From Arachnopeziza araneosa (taxonomy: Eukaryota; Ascomycota; Leotiomycetes; Helotiales; Arachnopezizaceae): a stretch of DNA of 64,000 bases. Under the pieces are notes generated by a model. That model saw only the letters and a list, made by a program, of their open reading frames with translations. It had not been told where the DNA came from and ran no database searches. The position numbers and the translations under genes were made by a program. Shown piece after piece: positions 21,898-34,561 of the stretch (positions within the stretch are counted from its first letter, which is position 1; each line of letters starts with the position of its first letter). Location: positions 62,001 to 126,000 of the forward strand of contig QYAI01000030.1 of NCBI GenBank assembly GCA_003988855.1, read 5' to 3'.

Positions 21898-23694
21898 TTC
21901 TTACGATACTGAGAAGTTGCACCCAGCGAAATATATCCAGTTCAACATAATATAGTCATCATGGTCCCGAGTATTCACTCTGAGACGAGAGCTGAATCTT
22001 AACAACTTTTAGTCATAATGTTGCCCAGATTTCTTCTTCCAACCAATCAAGCTGGTAATTTTAGTCAAACTTTTGCTTGACTGGTGAGCAAGTGAGTTCG
22101 TGACTAAGATTTATAATTGAACTTCGGTTTAGTGAATGATGATGAAATGGAACAAATGACGAAAGAGAATGAACTATATGAATCTCGGCTTCTATTATAT
22201 TTTGAGACTGGAAGTGTTGTCTTTAATTTGGTATAATTCTAGATAGATACCAATGCAGCCGTTGGGGTTTGCACCCTCTTCAAGAACTATAACTTTACAT
22301 AAACGTAATTTCGTAGCTACATGAGCTGCCCTGCATCCAAGGGAGCACAAAACACCTCAACCAAATGTGACATCTCCTCAATTGAATGAGGCGACCACGT
22401 TATCCCCTTTGAGTTCCAAATTATTTACGCGAGGGATTTACTTGCACTTGTGTGTGGCCTTGATCTCTTGATCGATGTGAGATCTTCTGACGCAATGGCC
22501 CAAGTTAGGAGATGTGGCGCTAGGAGATTGACGAATCATGTTTGGCGACAGGCTATGTGGGATAAGAAGTTCATCTCCTCTTCTCCGCGGCACCGCGGAG
22601 AATCAAGCTAGCGAATTTGGCAACAATGCGAAGACAAGAATCTATAATTATAACACGTGTAAAAATTTTTATTTTGATAGTCAAGAATTACTTCGACGGG
22701 GTATTTATTGATATTAAATAATCTCCCCGGCGAAAGAGAGTTACGAGACATATGGCTTCTTTTTCTGTTAAATCTTTTTATCAATGCCTTACCGGCTGAG
22801 CTGATCCTTACCACAGGTAATCTCCAGCATATGGAACATCTTCGCATTTCCTTGACAATGGTATAACGCCGATCTTTGGACCACCTGTGCCTATTTCCTA
22901 CTCGGTAGGCTACATCATCTTCTTGTGCGAAGTCGGAGAGCCTTAACTAATATAAAGCTACTTGAAATAAGAAAGATTTCCAACTATAAAATGAACCGGC
23001 CATAAGAAACTTTCAACGCTTAGGTACTGTCGGTTCACTTCGAGCTCTGAATAGCAGTCCGTAGTTCACGTGAATGGAAGAACCTTGAATACGTAGCGGA
23101 CGACCAGTTAAGGGGTACGCTACTGTATTCAGTAGGTTGGTGATATCTGTCCGAAAGGAAGGAGTGGATGGAGCCAAACAATGGTCAGTGGGAATCGAAA
23201 TAGATCCAACCGGGGCCTTACCATGGCCAAATCCGACCGGCTCTTTGAGCTTTCTCTTAGAGCCAGAAGCGAAATGATGATATTTCCACAATGCCTGATC
23301 TACTACCTATTGTCAGTCATCTAGATGTGGAGGAAATGGACCTGTTGGACTTTGGAGCAGGGTTTCTTATGGGACAGCATACACTCGTTACCTTTCTTCT
23401 TGGAGGTTGAGCCGTTTCAAATAAGATACTATTTCCGAACTTTCCACACTTCTATCCCGCGCACTTGTACGTGCAAGAGAATTAGCAGTAATGGATCTCG
23501 ACTACGTGTCCTCACATTTTGTCACGAGATAAGAGAAGGGGCGATTGAGACAAGATATCTAGCTCAGTTCTTTGTTCTTCTAATACATCTGATGGCTTGC
23601 AAACACATTCGTGCCTTGACAGATTTCAACATCCCACTTGGCGGATATTTTATTTTGAGAAGAAATCGCTACTCTCTCACAACATCTTCTTCCC
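21898..23694. other. Long AT-rich intergenic region, no supported gene
   Basis: 1.8 kb without a supportable gene. It holds a short GC-rich hairpin (22581-22602). A + strand stretch near 22775-22940 (NALPAELILTTGNLQ) faintly resembles an F-box start but is followed by stops. A 92-codon minus frame at 23013-23291 has no recognised features. It also contains the promoter of the HPP gene and the 3' flank of the FAD oxidoreductase. Confidence 0.45.
22581..22602. repeat. Perfect 10 bp inverted repeat with 2 bp loop (TTCTCCGCGG-CA-CCGCGGAGAA)
   Basis: Direct reading of the sequence. It is a GC-rich hairpin in an otherwise AT-rich stretch and could form a cruciform or be a dyad binding site. No function can be given. 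Confidence 0.7.
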
Positions 23695-25218
23695 TCACCA
23701 AGCCTTCAAAATCCTCTCGATAAGGTCATCGTTAAACTTCCACAACAACGTCGAGAAATCAATGGCAATGGCGTTCCCGGCGAACCACGTCGCCCTCTTC
23801 CCCTGCAACCCATACATTTGCTCCCACCACCCATCCCGCGCCTCCTCAGCCGAGACGCCAAAGCCTCCAGGACCATGATCCGACCACTGCACGACCTGCA
23901 CATCCCTGCCCTGCAAGTCCGCGATCATGCCGACATCCGCCATTTTCTGGACATTCTTCTGCACCAGCGCGGCGCTCGCTTCGGGCGTGAAATTCGCGTA
24001 CGGGTTCCCGCTGCTGCCGATGCTGAACAACGAGGAATCGTTGCCGTAGCTGGAGATGCTGAGGATGAAGGGCGGCGCGAGGAAAGGGTTGTTGGAGTTG
24101 TTGACGGCCGAGGTGGGCGTGTTGCTCAATTCGATGCCCCGTGGGAGCGACGGGTGCGAGATCAGCCCCGTGTGGTATCGCCCATATTGGGGCTTGGAAA
24201 AGATGAGCGTTTCCGCATCGTTGAGATCGAACGGCTGGAGATTCTCCCGCGTGGGCGGGATGGCGAGGAGGAGCTTCTTGGCCGAGATGATCTTTTCGTC
24301 TTGTCCATTCGACACCAGAAGTCTCACGCCGCCGTCCTCTCGATCCGAATTGATGACCGTCGTGTTCACCAAGACGTCATCCCCTAGCAGCGTCGCGATC
24401 TTGTCGAACAACAGCTGGTTCCCGTTCTGAATGTGGTAGTAGCTCGCCTCGCCCAGGAAGACCTTGATATAGGCCGGCGAGAAGGACTGCAACACCGTCA
24501 ACGTCTGGACCTTCTCAAACTCCCCCCGCGAACCGGCACCGCCTCCGGTCCCTGACCAGATCCGCGTCAATGCCGCCGTGGCGTTGTACTTCGCAGCAAA
24601 CTCGCCGATGGGAAGCAGCAGATCATCCGGGATCTGATGCCCAGGGGGGAGATTCCAGAATCCGGGCTCGATCAGCTTGTCGTATCCATTGTCCACGAGC
24701 GCGTGGTACAGATTGACCGTGGCATCCTGCACGAGGCCAGCATCCGCAGGGACGTAACCCGCAAGTGATCTGCCGGTCGAGAAATCGACATATCTATCCG
24801 TGGTGGCGCCGCGCGGAGCCAATCCCTGGACCAGCGTCACGTTGAACCGATTGATGAAATCGAAGGCGTCTTCATACGGGAAATAGATCTGGACGCCGAA
24901 ATCACGGTACTGGTTCGCCGGCTGGTCGTAATGCGTGTCGACATGACCGCCCTTTGCCGTCAGCAACTAAATGCCAGGTGTTCTCAGGTGAGGACTTACT
25001 AAGATACTCTCGCGCTCGATCAGGATTACGCTCTTGTTGTAGTCCTCTCGCAACCGCACTGCCGCGTGGGATCCCGCCGCGCCGCCCCCGATGATAGCCA
25101 CATCCTTCTCGATAATCACATCATGGAGATCGAAGAGGGCCGGATCCAGCGCCGCGAAGGCCGAGTGAAGAATGATCAAGAGAGCAGGCAGAGATCCGTG
25201 TGGGGCCATTGAAAACAT
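23695..25218 (-). CDS. Secreted FAD-dependent oxidoreductase (flavin amine oxidase / CpaO-like), 2 exons
   Basis: Exon 1 is 25218-25000 and exon 2 24951-23695; the 48 bp intron (24952-24999) begins gtaagt, has a gctgac branch site and ends aaag, giving 491 aa. This splice makes the conserved ...ESIL-GGHVDT junction; the nearer AG at the end of ...catttag would leave a 33 bp intron and spoil it. Residues 1-22 look like a signal peptide (LPALLIILHSAFA). The Rossmann dinucleotide site is VAIIGGGAAGSHAA (GGGAAG at 44-49) followed by the acidic IERE. The C-terminus has the second FAD motif region (ATWFAGNAIAIDFSTLLW). The family includes beta-cyclopiazonate dehydrogenase-like and other flavin oxidases acting on amines or secondary metabolites; the substrate here is unknown. 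No biosynthetic core enzyme is adjacent. Confidence 0.85.
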
Positions 25219-26323
25219 CTTTCCAGCTGCTCACGAAAAGTCATACACAACTCCACAGCGGAAACGCCATCTTTATATACGCCATAACGACGCATATGTA
25301 GACATGTTAACGCAAAGAAGTCCTTCACTCCATTGCCCAGCTCGTAGGCGCTGTTTATTGCCTGTGCGTGGTACGCTATTAGCCTGCAAGAATCTTTCTT
25401 CTGGTGCTGACCGCCATGGCGGGTAAAACCCAGCGGGTCCCAGCCGCGTCAATATAAAAAACGTCTCTCATTCAGGAACCATCGTTGCCGTGGGTGGGGC
25501 TCGGTACCTCAGAACGTCTTGGCGCATGGTGACGATGTGAAGTCCAAGACAGCTGGAGGATGAGAGCTTTACGGGGAAGAAGTAAATAAGCGGCTGAGAT
25601 GGGCACGCCGATTCATCCAACGCCCGTTTGAATCTCGTGCTAGCAAGCACGATTGTTTGAGAATTGACTTCTTTCCTGTTGTAGCTACTTGGCTTATTCT
25701 TGGAGTGATTGCATCTATCATCGAGTCATCTTTGACACTGGGTTGTGGTTGTTGTATGTTGTATATCAAAGAAGGATGGAGAGCTAAGCTAGAAGATATT
25801 GTGGCTAAAGTACAGGCTAAGCGAGATCATGTGAAGCGAGATCATGTGAAGCGAGATCATGTGAAGCGAGATTATGTGATCCGTCACAGTGGTGTTTGGG
25901 CTCGTGCCAATCTCGGCCGCTTATCTCTTCCCTATAGAGGAGAATTGCCGAGCAGAGCCCCTTTCTATCGACCACGTGAGATGCATGTGGCTTACGAGAC
26001 CTTCTCCCAGGCAGATCATGCCCAGGCACGTCACAGTTCCCGTCTAGCATCTCGAGCGATATGCTGATGTTGCCAAATTCGAGAGGGAGGACAACAAAAG
26101 CTAGCTTCACTTCACAATTTCAATGCCCAAGCTTGATCAACAAAATTCTTTCATGATTCTAGTTGGTATCAACCAAACTCCGTATAGTCCTCGATCCATC
26201 TATCCTTCTATCGGAAACAAAGAAAAGGGTATCTATGCTGTCTTGTGTATCATCTGTCACCAGTGACCGAAACCAATGACCCGTCACCGACCTCCAACTT
26301 CTCTCTCTCCTCTTTCACTACTC
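25219..26323. other. Intergenic; includes a short tandem repeat
   Basis: Promoter side of the FAD oxidoreductase and 3' side of the WSC protein. A + frame from about 25660 to 26067 encodes a hydrophobic stretch (ATWLILGVIASIIESSLTLG) followed by KRDHV repeats, but it lacks an ATG upstream of the hydrophobic segment, so I do not call a gene. Confidence 0.45.
25821..25880. repeat. 15 bp tandem repeat, four copies
   Basis: gcgagatcatgtgaa is repeated three times exactly, then once with two changes (gcgagattatgtgat). In one frame it would encode KRDHV. Confidence 0.85.
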
Positions 26324-29300
26324 CTATGTCACAATGTTTGTAACGACTGGAGCATTCCACTGACTGGTCGCGGTCCCACTGATCTTTGCTGCAGTGGTCG
26401 CATATAAATTATACATATTTCCCGCACCACAGCTGGTTGCTGCGTTGCCCGCACACGGGAACGTACAGGCACCGGGACCGACCAATGTAGCCGGTTCTGG
26501 TGAAGGTGCTACAGTCCCGGCGTAGCATTCACGACCGTATTCAACACCAGCGTAAAGGTAGGTCGTAGCAGGGATATTCTGAAGTGCTGCTACCGCAGAC
26601 AAGATGCAGAGAGCCGGTGTCATCTCGTCAGATGTGAAGAGTTGGGCCATGTTGTGGCCGTTGTAGGGTCCGTTGGCTGGATCAGAAAAGCAGCCGACGG
26701 AGGTGAACCCCAGGTATGCGGAGATGGTGGAGGTGGGGGTTGGCGTAAGCTTGGATGTCGTGGGTGGTGACGATGTCGTGGGTAGTGACGATGTCGTGGG
26801 TGGTGACGATGTCGTGAGTGGTGGAGTTACTAATTTCGCTGTACTGGAAGTTGATGCAACAAGACTTGAAGTCATAGATATTATCGTTGATTTGGATGTC
26901 GAAGATGGTATGCTAACAATAACGCTGCTGAGAGTGGATGACGTTGGGGTGCTTGATCCCTTCTTGTACATCCCCAGGCGATTGCCAGCGCCGCAGTACT
27001 CATATTGATTCCCGGGACAGATGAAATTGCAGTTGCTTTGGTCGGGTGCTAAGACCGATGTGGGGTCATCAATGAAATTTCCGCAGTAACATTCACCTCC
27101 ATATTCCACTAAGATTGTCAGGACATGACTCAGAGAGCAACAGAGTGTTACAGAGTCAAACTTACCTCCAAACCAAGTATAGGCCGCGCAATTGACAGAA
27201 CATTCCTCCAGAGTCATCGCCGGATAATCATAGAAAGCAGCGGCACCCAAGGCTCTCTCATTGGATCCTTCCGTGTAGCAACCTTGATAAGTGTACGCGC
27301 CAACGGTTTGCTTGATACCCAAAGTTGGACTGGCCATCGGCGATGTTTTCGTTGAGGTACTGCTTAGACTTTTGGTTAGAGAGATGAGAGTGGACTTTGA
27401 AGTCGATATGATGAAACTTGACGAGGTCGATGTAGTGAAAATTGACGAGGTCGATGTAATGAAACTTGACGAGGTCGATGCAACGAAACTTGACGAGGTC
27501 GATGTAATAAAACTTGGCGAGGTCGATGTAATGAGACTTGACGAGGTCGATGTAATGAAACTTGACGAGGTCGATGCAATGAGACTTGACGAGGTCGATG
27601 TAACGAAACTTGACGAGGTCGATGCAATGAGACTTGACGAGGTCGATGTAACGAAACTTGACGAGGTCGATGCAATGAGACTTGACGAGGTCGATGCAAC
27701 GAAACTTGACGAGGTCGATGTAATAAAACTTGGCGAGGTCGATGTAATGAGACTTGACGAGGTCGATGTAANGAAACTTGNCGAGGTCGATGNAACGAAA
27801 CTTGACGAGGTCGATGTAATGAGACTTGACGAGGTCGATGCAACGAAACTTGACGAGGTCGATGCAATGAAACTTGACGAGGTCGATGTAATGAGACTTG
27901 ACGAGGTCGATGTAATGAAACTTGGCGAGGTCGATGTAATGAAACTTGACGAGGTCGATGCAACGAAACTTGGCGAGGTCGATGTAATGAAACTTGACGA
28001 GGTCGATGCAACGAAACTTGGCGAGGTCGATGTAATGAGACTTGACGAGGTCGATGCAACGAAACTTGACGAGGTCGATGTAATGAAACTTGACGAAGTC
28101 GATGTGGTGGAACTTGACGAACTCAATGCGGTGGAACTTGACGAACTCGATGTGATGAAATTTGACGAACTCGATTTCGATGCGGTTGATGAAGTGGTTA
28201 ACGTAGAAATTCCTTGGCTGGAGCTACTGATCTTAGTAGTAGAAGAAGAGTGCAACGAAGAAGATTGGCTTGATGATTGAACACTAGCGGCGGTGATGTT
28301 GTTGTACATGGACAATCGAGAGGATCCACCGCACTATTTGGAGAGATTAGTATCGCACATCTGAACTCTCAAGAGAGACTTACGTATTCAAACTGGTTCG
28401 CCATACAAGGCATGTTGCATGTATTGCCCGAGGTGGATAAAACGCTTCCCGCGGTTGGTTCGTTACCACAATAACCTACAGATTCATCAGCCAAACTCAA
28501 TATGAGTTGAGAAATACTCACATTCTCGAGCGTACTCAACCCCAAACCAGATATAACCCTGGCAAGTAGCGGCACATATCTCAATCGTCATGTCATCATT
28601 CGCATATTCGAGCTGGTTAAGAGCTCTCCCGGTAGTGGATTCGGTCCAACAGCCCACATATTGGTAATTCCCAACAGTCTGAACGTTCACAGGACCTGTA
28701 GGCGTAGGCGTCGCAGAAGTTGATGTTGAGCTTGTACTAGATGATCGGAGAGTCGAAGAAGACACCGTGCTTAAGGCAGTTGACGATGTAAGAACCAGCG
28801 TAGTAGATGTGCTCGAAGATATTTTGGAACTTGAAGTAAGATTAATGCTTGTCAAGATTGTCGAGGTCGGTTTTGAACTCGCGGATGATAGTCCAGGAAT
28901 TGAATCTGGACCAGGGACATATTTTGTTCGGTCATAATATATGGAGATGTATGTCCCAACTCCACCACAAGCCTGAGTCGTGTCTCCTGGGCAGCTATAA
29001 CCGCACAATTTCAAACTATCGGCAGTGAACTTGGCTGCAGCGGGGGCCGTGTTCCCACACCAACACTCAACTTCGTATTCAGTTCCTGCGAACATGTAAC
29101 CATTTCGAAAGCAAGTGGTCTGACAAGCACCATTCTCATTGTTGTTGGGATTGTACTCGGTGGGAAGTAAGCGAGGACCAGTCCCGTCAAAGTAGCATCC
29201 AAGGTAGAGATACTCAGACGAGCCATTTGCTAGCAAAGGTCCAACCTGCCTAGTCACAATGTTTGCAGTAATAGCAATATCATGGGCACCAAATGTGACG

Positions 29301-32184
29301 TCGCTGTAGTAACGTCAATTTTTGTACGTTAAGAGAGGGACAACTCACTCTGTGTTCAAGATCCAAACATCAGAGACAGTATGTGCCAGTTGATCAACAC
29401 CAAGAGGCGCGGCAACAATTGAGATTTGACCATCGGCGCAAGAGTTGATTGGAATGATCTGACCCTCATGCAGATCGATTCCAGCATTGGGGGCGAGAAG
29501 TTCAACATCGACCGGGGGTTTGGATTTGGTGACAGTCATTGCAGATCCACCGGAATTGCAAAGGCGGATATACTTGGAAACCGTTGTACCAGCTACAACA
29601 GTCCCAAAATCCATCACAGTATTCAGCGAAGGTGTGGTGAAAACCCAGGGTCCAGCTGTCGTGCTTCCAATTGAAATATTGCAGACCTGAGCTGTCGCTG
29701 CTGAGGCTGTCAAGAGGATGTCGCCATTTCCACCATTACTCCAGAACTCGACAAAGGTTGAATATGTTCCAACCTGAGTCGCGATAAACTGAATTGGGAT
29801 GGTTATGGATGCGCCTGGGGCCAAAGTACTTCCCACCGCTGGGAAACTATTTGAAGAGAAACCATTGCTAAAGTTTCCGTTCGTGATATTAGTGTGTGTC
29901 CCTGAGGCAGCATCTGGCGTCCAAGAAAATCCAAGGAAAGTCAAAGTAGCTGCTCCCACGTTCTGAATCGTCATGGCGGAGGAAAGACCGGAGGCTGCTG
30001 CGGCAGATCCAACAACTAATCCACCCAGATCAGCTTGAGTTGGGTTGATCACTAGGTATGCTGCCTGCGAGACAATATCGCCTGAGAGCGTTATCGGAGT
30101 AAGGGAGCTGTAGAGAGCAACCCCGTTCGTAGTAATGATATCGAGGTTAGTACTCTCTACTCCTGGGATCAATTCCTCAGTCGTGATGGCCGCTTTGGTC
30201 AGGTTCCACGTGATGGGAAATGAGAATGTTGTTCCTGCTTGAACAGCACCTTTAGGTAGCGTCGAATTGGGGCATTGAAATTCCGGCTTTCCAGTAATGC
30301 AACCATTGATGGACGTGATGGCGATCAAGGCTTTGCATGTGATAGTCTGACTTGCGGTGCTGCCAAGTGAAAGACTTCCAAAACTGACGGGTTGAGGCGT
30401 ACATGAGAGAGGGATGGATACTGGGGATCCCAAACAAATTACATTACCGTTGACGTCCGAGACATAGACTCGCCCATCTCCAAATGATGGGCGGATGAAC
30501 TTGTTCAATCCTCCAGTGGCTGGTAGACTGAGTGGAGTAAGAACGCCATCGACTGGAACAGCATTCCAAGCTTGAAGTCCATTTGTAGGATCCGCAACCC
30601 ATACGATGCCTGTTCCAGCCTGACCTTTATATGATGTGACTGTGGGAATTCCAATGCCGACTCGGCCGGCTCCAGAAGTTGCGGATTGTCCTGCGAGAGC
30701 AAAAACGGGAACTCCATTCTCATCCAACCCCATCTTGTATGCAACAGTTGGCGAACCGATTGGGGTGAAGTACAAATAACCTCCTTCTAGTGGATAAGAA
30801 CCAGGACCGCCAAACACTGAATTGTCCGCAAGGATGGTCTGGAGGATATTATCCACTCCTCCTGCCCCTTGCTTGAAGCCGCCCAGGTTGTTCGCATTCA
30901 CAATATATGTCTTGCCGTTCTTTCCAACCGAAGCAGCTATTTGAGAAACCCCTGTTCCAGAAAACGTGTTTGGATCAAGCAAAGCGACACCTCCAGATCC
31001 CAAGTCCCTGTCACCTGCATCCATTGAAACGTAGTCGTATGGTTCGAAATAGTCGGTGAGTGTGATCTTTCCCGCTGTTGATACGGCAAAGTTTCCAACC
31101 ACTTCGTCGAGAGTGTCCATAGGAGTTCTGCCAGAAGCTGGAACATCTCCGTTTTGATGCCCCTGACCGTTTCCAGTGGCGAGGAACAAGCGACTATTTC
31201 CGTCTGTGGACAAACCCATCCCACCTTGCCAAATGCCAGCTCTTCCGCCTGTTTGCACAGTGTAATCTGTAGTTGCTGGAGACGCTCCTGCGCCACCCTC
31301 CATAGCGTAGAGCGAAGTGACACCTACTCCAGGAGTCGTGCTGACCGCAACCAGCATGCCGGTGTAATTGAAGAGATCACAATGACCCCCAAATCCACCA
31401 ATCACAACCCCATTCATCGTCACTAGAGATGGTCTTTGCAGAATAGTACCACCAATAAAATATCTGTACCTGTTAATATGGCTTTAAGCATCACCTGGAA
31501 TCCTACCTAGTATTATCATTATCTGCGTAATGGCCGTCAATCAAGATTGGAAAACCAGGCTTGTCTTCCAACGTCAATATATCAACAGCAAAAAATTTGT
31601 AAATTCCTGTTTGATGGTAAGCGCGGCCGAATTGGAAATTAGATAGATTTTTACCATTAATTATACCTCCACTACTGGCTCCATTCTTGTATCCTTTGGC
31701 GAAAAAGTACGCGGTATTTGTAGTTGGGTCTATGACTGGGGTTCCCTGAGTGTGTTAGATTTGTGACTTTAAATCCTCAGAGACATCTTACCGAGATCCC
31801 AATGTAATTAGGCATATCTGTACATCCAATATCGGACTGGAGAAATGGTGGCATCACGGTTCTGGCATTAAGAAGGGTTCCACTGACAGCGTCAACGATG
31901 CGGATGATGTTCATCGACGAAGCCAGGAACACCACCTGCGAATGTCCAGCAGGTGTGAACACCAATGGTTTCGCATACCACAGTTCCAGAGGATTGTATG
32001 CATTCTTCCAAAGTATTCCGAAGCCTGTCGATCCAACCGTCGCCGGGTCCAAATTATGATTATCGAGATATCCGCTCTGTGCTAAGTCGGCATCCTGCAA
32101 TTGATCAGTTGCTGCCTGCGAAAGAGCAAGTGCGGGCAGCAACGCCCACAAAAAGGAATGAATCAGCCACATATTGATTGGCAA
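26324..32184 (-). CDS. Large secreted beta-propeller / Ig-like / four-WSC-domain cell-surface protein (multi-exon)
   Basis: Signal peptide at the N-terminus (LIHSFLWALLPALALSQA). The first ~600 residues are rich in Gly/Asp loops of a quinoprotein-like beta-propeller (GTPVIDPTTNTAYFF; FLATGNGQGHQNGDVP; DLGSGGVALLDP). Next come Ig-like repeats of the choice-of-anchor D type (SFGSLSLGSTASQTITC; VMDFGTVVAGTTVSKYI). Four WSC carbohydrate-binding domains follow (YLYLGCYFDGTGPR; YQYVGCWTEST; YTYQGCYTEGSN; FTSVGCFSDPANGP), each with the six-to-eight cysteine pattern (REC-YCGN, GGECYCG). Ser/Thr-rich linkers separate them. Splices that restore WSC motifs are visible at about 31746-31791, 31470-31512, 29304-29348, 28480-28525, 28333-28381 and 27115-27170, plus one optional 60 bp intron near 31640-31700, for about 1840 aa in total. 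No C-terminal membrane segment is seen. Probable role is binding to cell wall or plant polysaccharides; any enzymatic activity is unproven. Three ambiguous bases fall in the linker repeat. Confidence 0.8.
27402..28172 (-). repeat. 24 bp coding minisatellite (about 30 copies) encoding STSSSF/L-I/V-T/A
   Basis: The + strand unit aaacttgacgaggtcgatgtaatg recurs with few substitutions. On the coding minus strand each unit gives eight residues, STSSS followed by two variable hydrophobic residues and T or A. Bases 27772, 27781 and 27793 are n, so the assembly could not settle the consensus there and copy number may be collapsed. Because the unit is a multiple of three, several antisense frames are also open across it. 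Confidence 0.95.
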
Positions 32185-34561
32185 AATGCCAAGAGATGGG
32201 ACGTCTATATATCTCAGATAACGACGGAGAGATTAAGCGTCTGTCATACTTAAAAGGTGGAGAGGGGCGTCGGATCACACGGGCATGGGTTCCTTGATTG
32301 TCAATATTGGCCTCCGAGCTAAGGGAGCCTCGTGCGTCAAGACTGATGCAGAACAGTCGACAGACTCTCACGGAAGGGAGACCATTATATAACCCTGAGC
32401 CGAACAATGATTTGAATCTCTGCCAATGATGATGCGTATCTCGCATGACTGTACATAGAAGATATTCTGAGCGAGAGATAAAGGCGATTGTGCAGAACTG
32501 CAACTTGAGAGGGGAAGCTGGGTTTTGTGGCTTGGGAAAAGAAATTTGAGCCAGGAAGAAGCCTTCTTCAGGAGAGCGCCTCAAAGCTTGTTTCTCGTAT
32601 CCCTGCTGATGGGCCGCCATCATTGGGTCGTGATATCCTTGCAGGCAGCCACATACTCAGCTCACGGCGACATGGAGCGAATCGACGCCTTCAGCCCCTG
32701 AGACTAACACCGGCAGGAGATAGGCGTGTCCTGCAACTGGGACCCTGCGTGAAGGGGCAGCTTGCTGACAGCCAATGGTGCCAGTTGCAATCTGCGCCTG
32801 GGAATCGCCAAGTATCCTTGGGCAAATGCTCGCTGGTCGGACACCAAGCTTTTTTAAGCATCGCAAACGCGTGGCCGGCGTAGGGCTGCTCTTGTTGGCC
32901 GTTCATCTCGATTCAGATTGACGTTGACGGCGTCGAGATGACAGCGCGAGCTTGGAATCACCGCTCCGAATCCCGATCCACGACACATTGAAATGACAGA
33001 AATCCGTGTGAGCCGTCCCTCTGTCTGCACCAATGTGCGCTCGGTCGCATGCAGCACATATTTGTTGCTGTGATCAAGTCTGGCTGCAGCTTAGGCTCTC
33101 TCGCAAGCTGCATCGGCACAGTGAGAAGGGCAGGTGAGCATCGTCGCACATGGAATGTTGAAAGACATGGACGACGTAACCACTCTCTCAAGCGTCTTTC
33201 AATCTCCTGGTGTTTTGATGAGGGAGATGCTTGGTGTGACAAGAGGAAGGTCCTCGACCAAATCTTCATCATTCTTGTCCAGGACCTCCCTAAAAATAGC
33301 ATCACGGCAGCTTCCTTCCAGTCAAGCCACAAACACACCGAGCAACTGCAAGAATCCGTCAGCATGAATCACGAGTCGCTGGGAGAGCTTCTCCATCTCC
33401 CTCTCACCTTCATGGCGTTATGCGCGATAAGTTGTCAACAGCGCCTTCTCCAGCTTTGTGATGGAGCTGCAGGATAATGCATTTTGACATGTCTCTCTGC
33501 ACCCCAACAGCTCGCGTGCTTCGACCATGATTCAAGACATGCAGGTTTCTTGGTTTTCCCTCGAATCGCGGGCTTAGAACCAAAACTTGTCCAAAGCTTA
33601 ATTCTCGCGCAGGTCAAGTTGAAGCGAAGGCTGAGAACCAAAAAGTCGAAGGCTGGTGGATGGCACGTGACTCCGAAACATTGTCTCACTGATAATTTAC
33701 ACTTTAGCCGTTGCACTTGACTCATACTGAAACCACATGATCTCATACATACTTTCCACGCGAGTTATGCGCTGTTAATGTTGAGGATAACCTGGAATCG
33801 TGTTCCTATGGTGTCACGTGCCGAGTGGCTCTGAAATGTTGATGGCAGACTACGCAAGGGAGTCGATGATTGCTTTTAATTCTTCGAATAAGATTCAGTA
33901 GAGAGCTTTCAGTAATCTTCATATTGGTCTTCTTGTACCCGTGAGTTTTGGTTCCAGTTCATTTTACAATACAAGATTATTTTCTTCCTCAAACAACATC
34001 ATTTTATCAACAAATTAGACCTTTGACGAATCATTTCCATCCGAGCACCCTTTGAGAAGAACACATACTCGCTCCTCACATGCTTTGTCAGCTAATCCTT
34101 ACCTTCTCGCCGTATGCTAAGAAAACTACATGCAATACCAAGGCGTCCTGGAAAGAGTTTTCGACTGCAACTGTCCCCTCTACCATAGAAGAAAAATGTT
34201 ACCATCGCTCAATTCTCCTTGCAATCTCAAGTTATGCTCTTCTTGCCTAACTTTATGGTTTACTGCACTCCAGATCTCCATACACCCTAAGCGAGCACCT
34301 GGAGAGCATCTTCTCCATTTTTCCTTTTTATAACATACCACAAATTCGTTGCTTCCTTCTTTCGCATGACGTACATTTGATCTATATCAAGTTTCATAGC
34401 ATTTAACGTTGGATCTCATTCGCGATTTTACATGACGGCCAGACCGGGGCCGGCGATTCGAAATCACCGCCCCGGTCGCTCTCAACCACCACCTACTTTT
34501 CTATAAAACATCACCTTGTTCTTCAATCTACATTGATTCCAGTATCACTCCAGATTTCACC
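32185..34561. other. Intergenic, no supported gene
   Basis: 2.4 kb between the divergently transcribed WSC gene and methyltransferase gene. Several frames of 70-170 codons exist on both strands (for example near 32105-32623 minus and 33049-33477 plus), but they overlap each other in different frames, have no domain motifs, and show no convincing start or splice context. Confidence 0.5.
34442..34477. promoter_or_regulatory. GC-rich inverted repeat (GACCGGGGC..GCCCCGGTC) upstream of the methyltransferase
   Basis: A perfect 9 bp inverted repeat with an 18 bp spacer, about 85 bp upstream of the ATG. The arms contain CGG/CCG triplets, and the spacer contains ttcgaa. Zn2Cys6 fungal regulators commonly bind inverted CGG triplets, so this is a candidate operator. 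A TATA-like tataaaa follows at about 34502. Binding is inferred. Confidence 0.5.

Noticed and set aside
22775..22940. F-box-like start (NALPAELILTTG) on the + strand
   Set aside because: Too short and quickly followed by stops; resemblance may be chance.
24967..24999. 33 bp intron ending at catttag in the FAD oxidoreductase
   Set aside because: Too short for this genome; the next AG gives a 48 bp intron with a branch site and the conserved GGHVDT junction.
25657..26067. Small membrane-protein-like frame with KRDHV repeats
   Set aside because: No ATG before the hydrophobic segment and no splice site that supplies one; an upstream TGA closes the frame.
25821..28172. Direct repeats considered as a CRISPR array
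   Set aside because: Units are contiguous without spacers and the DNA is fungal; they are tandem repeats.
27291..28280. Long open frame (329 codons) on the + strand across the minisatellite, and a third open frame on the minus strand (HRPRQVSL repeats)
   Set aside because: Both are by-products of a 24 bp repeat whose unit is a multiple of three; the STSSS frame joins well-formed WSC domains and is the real one.
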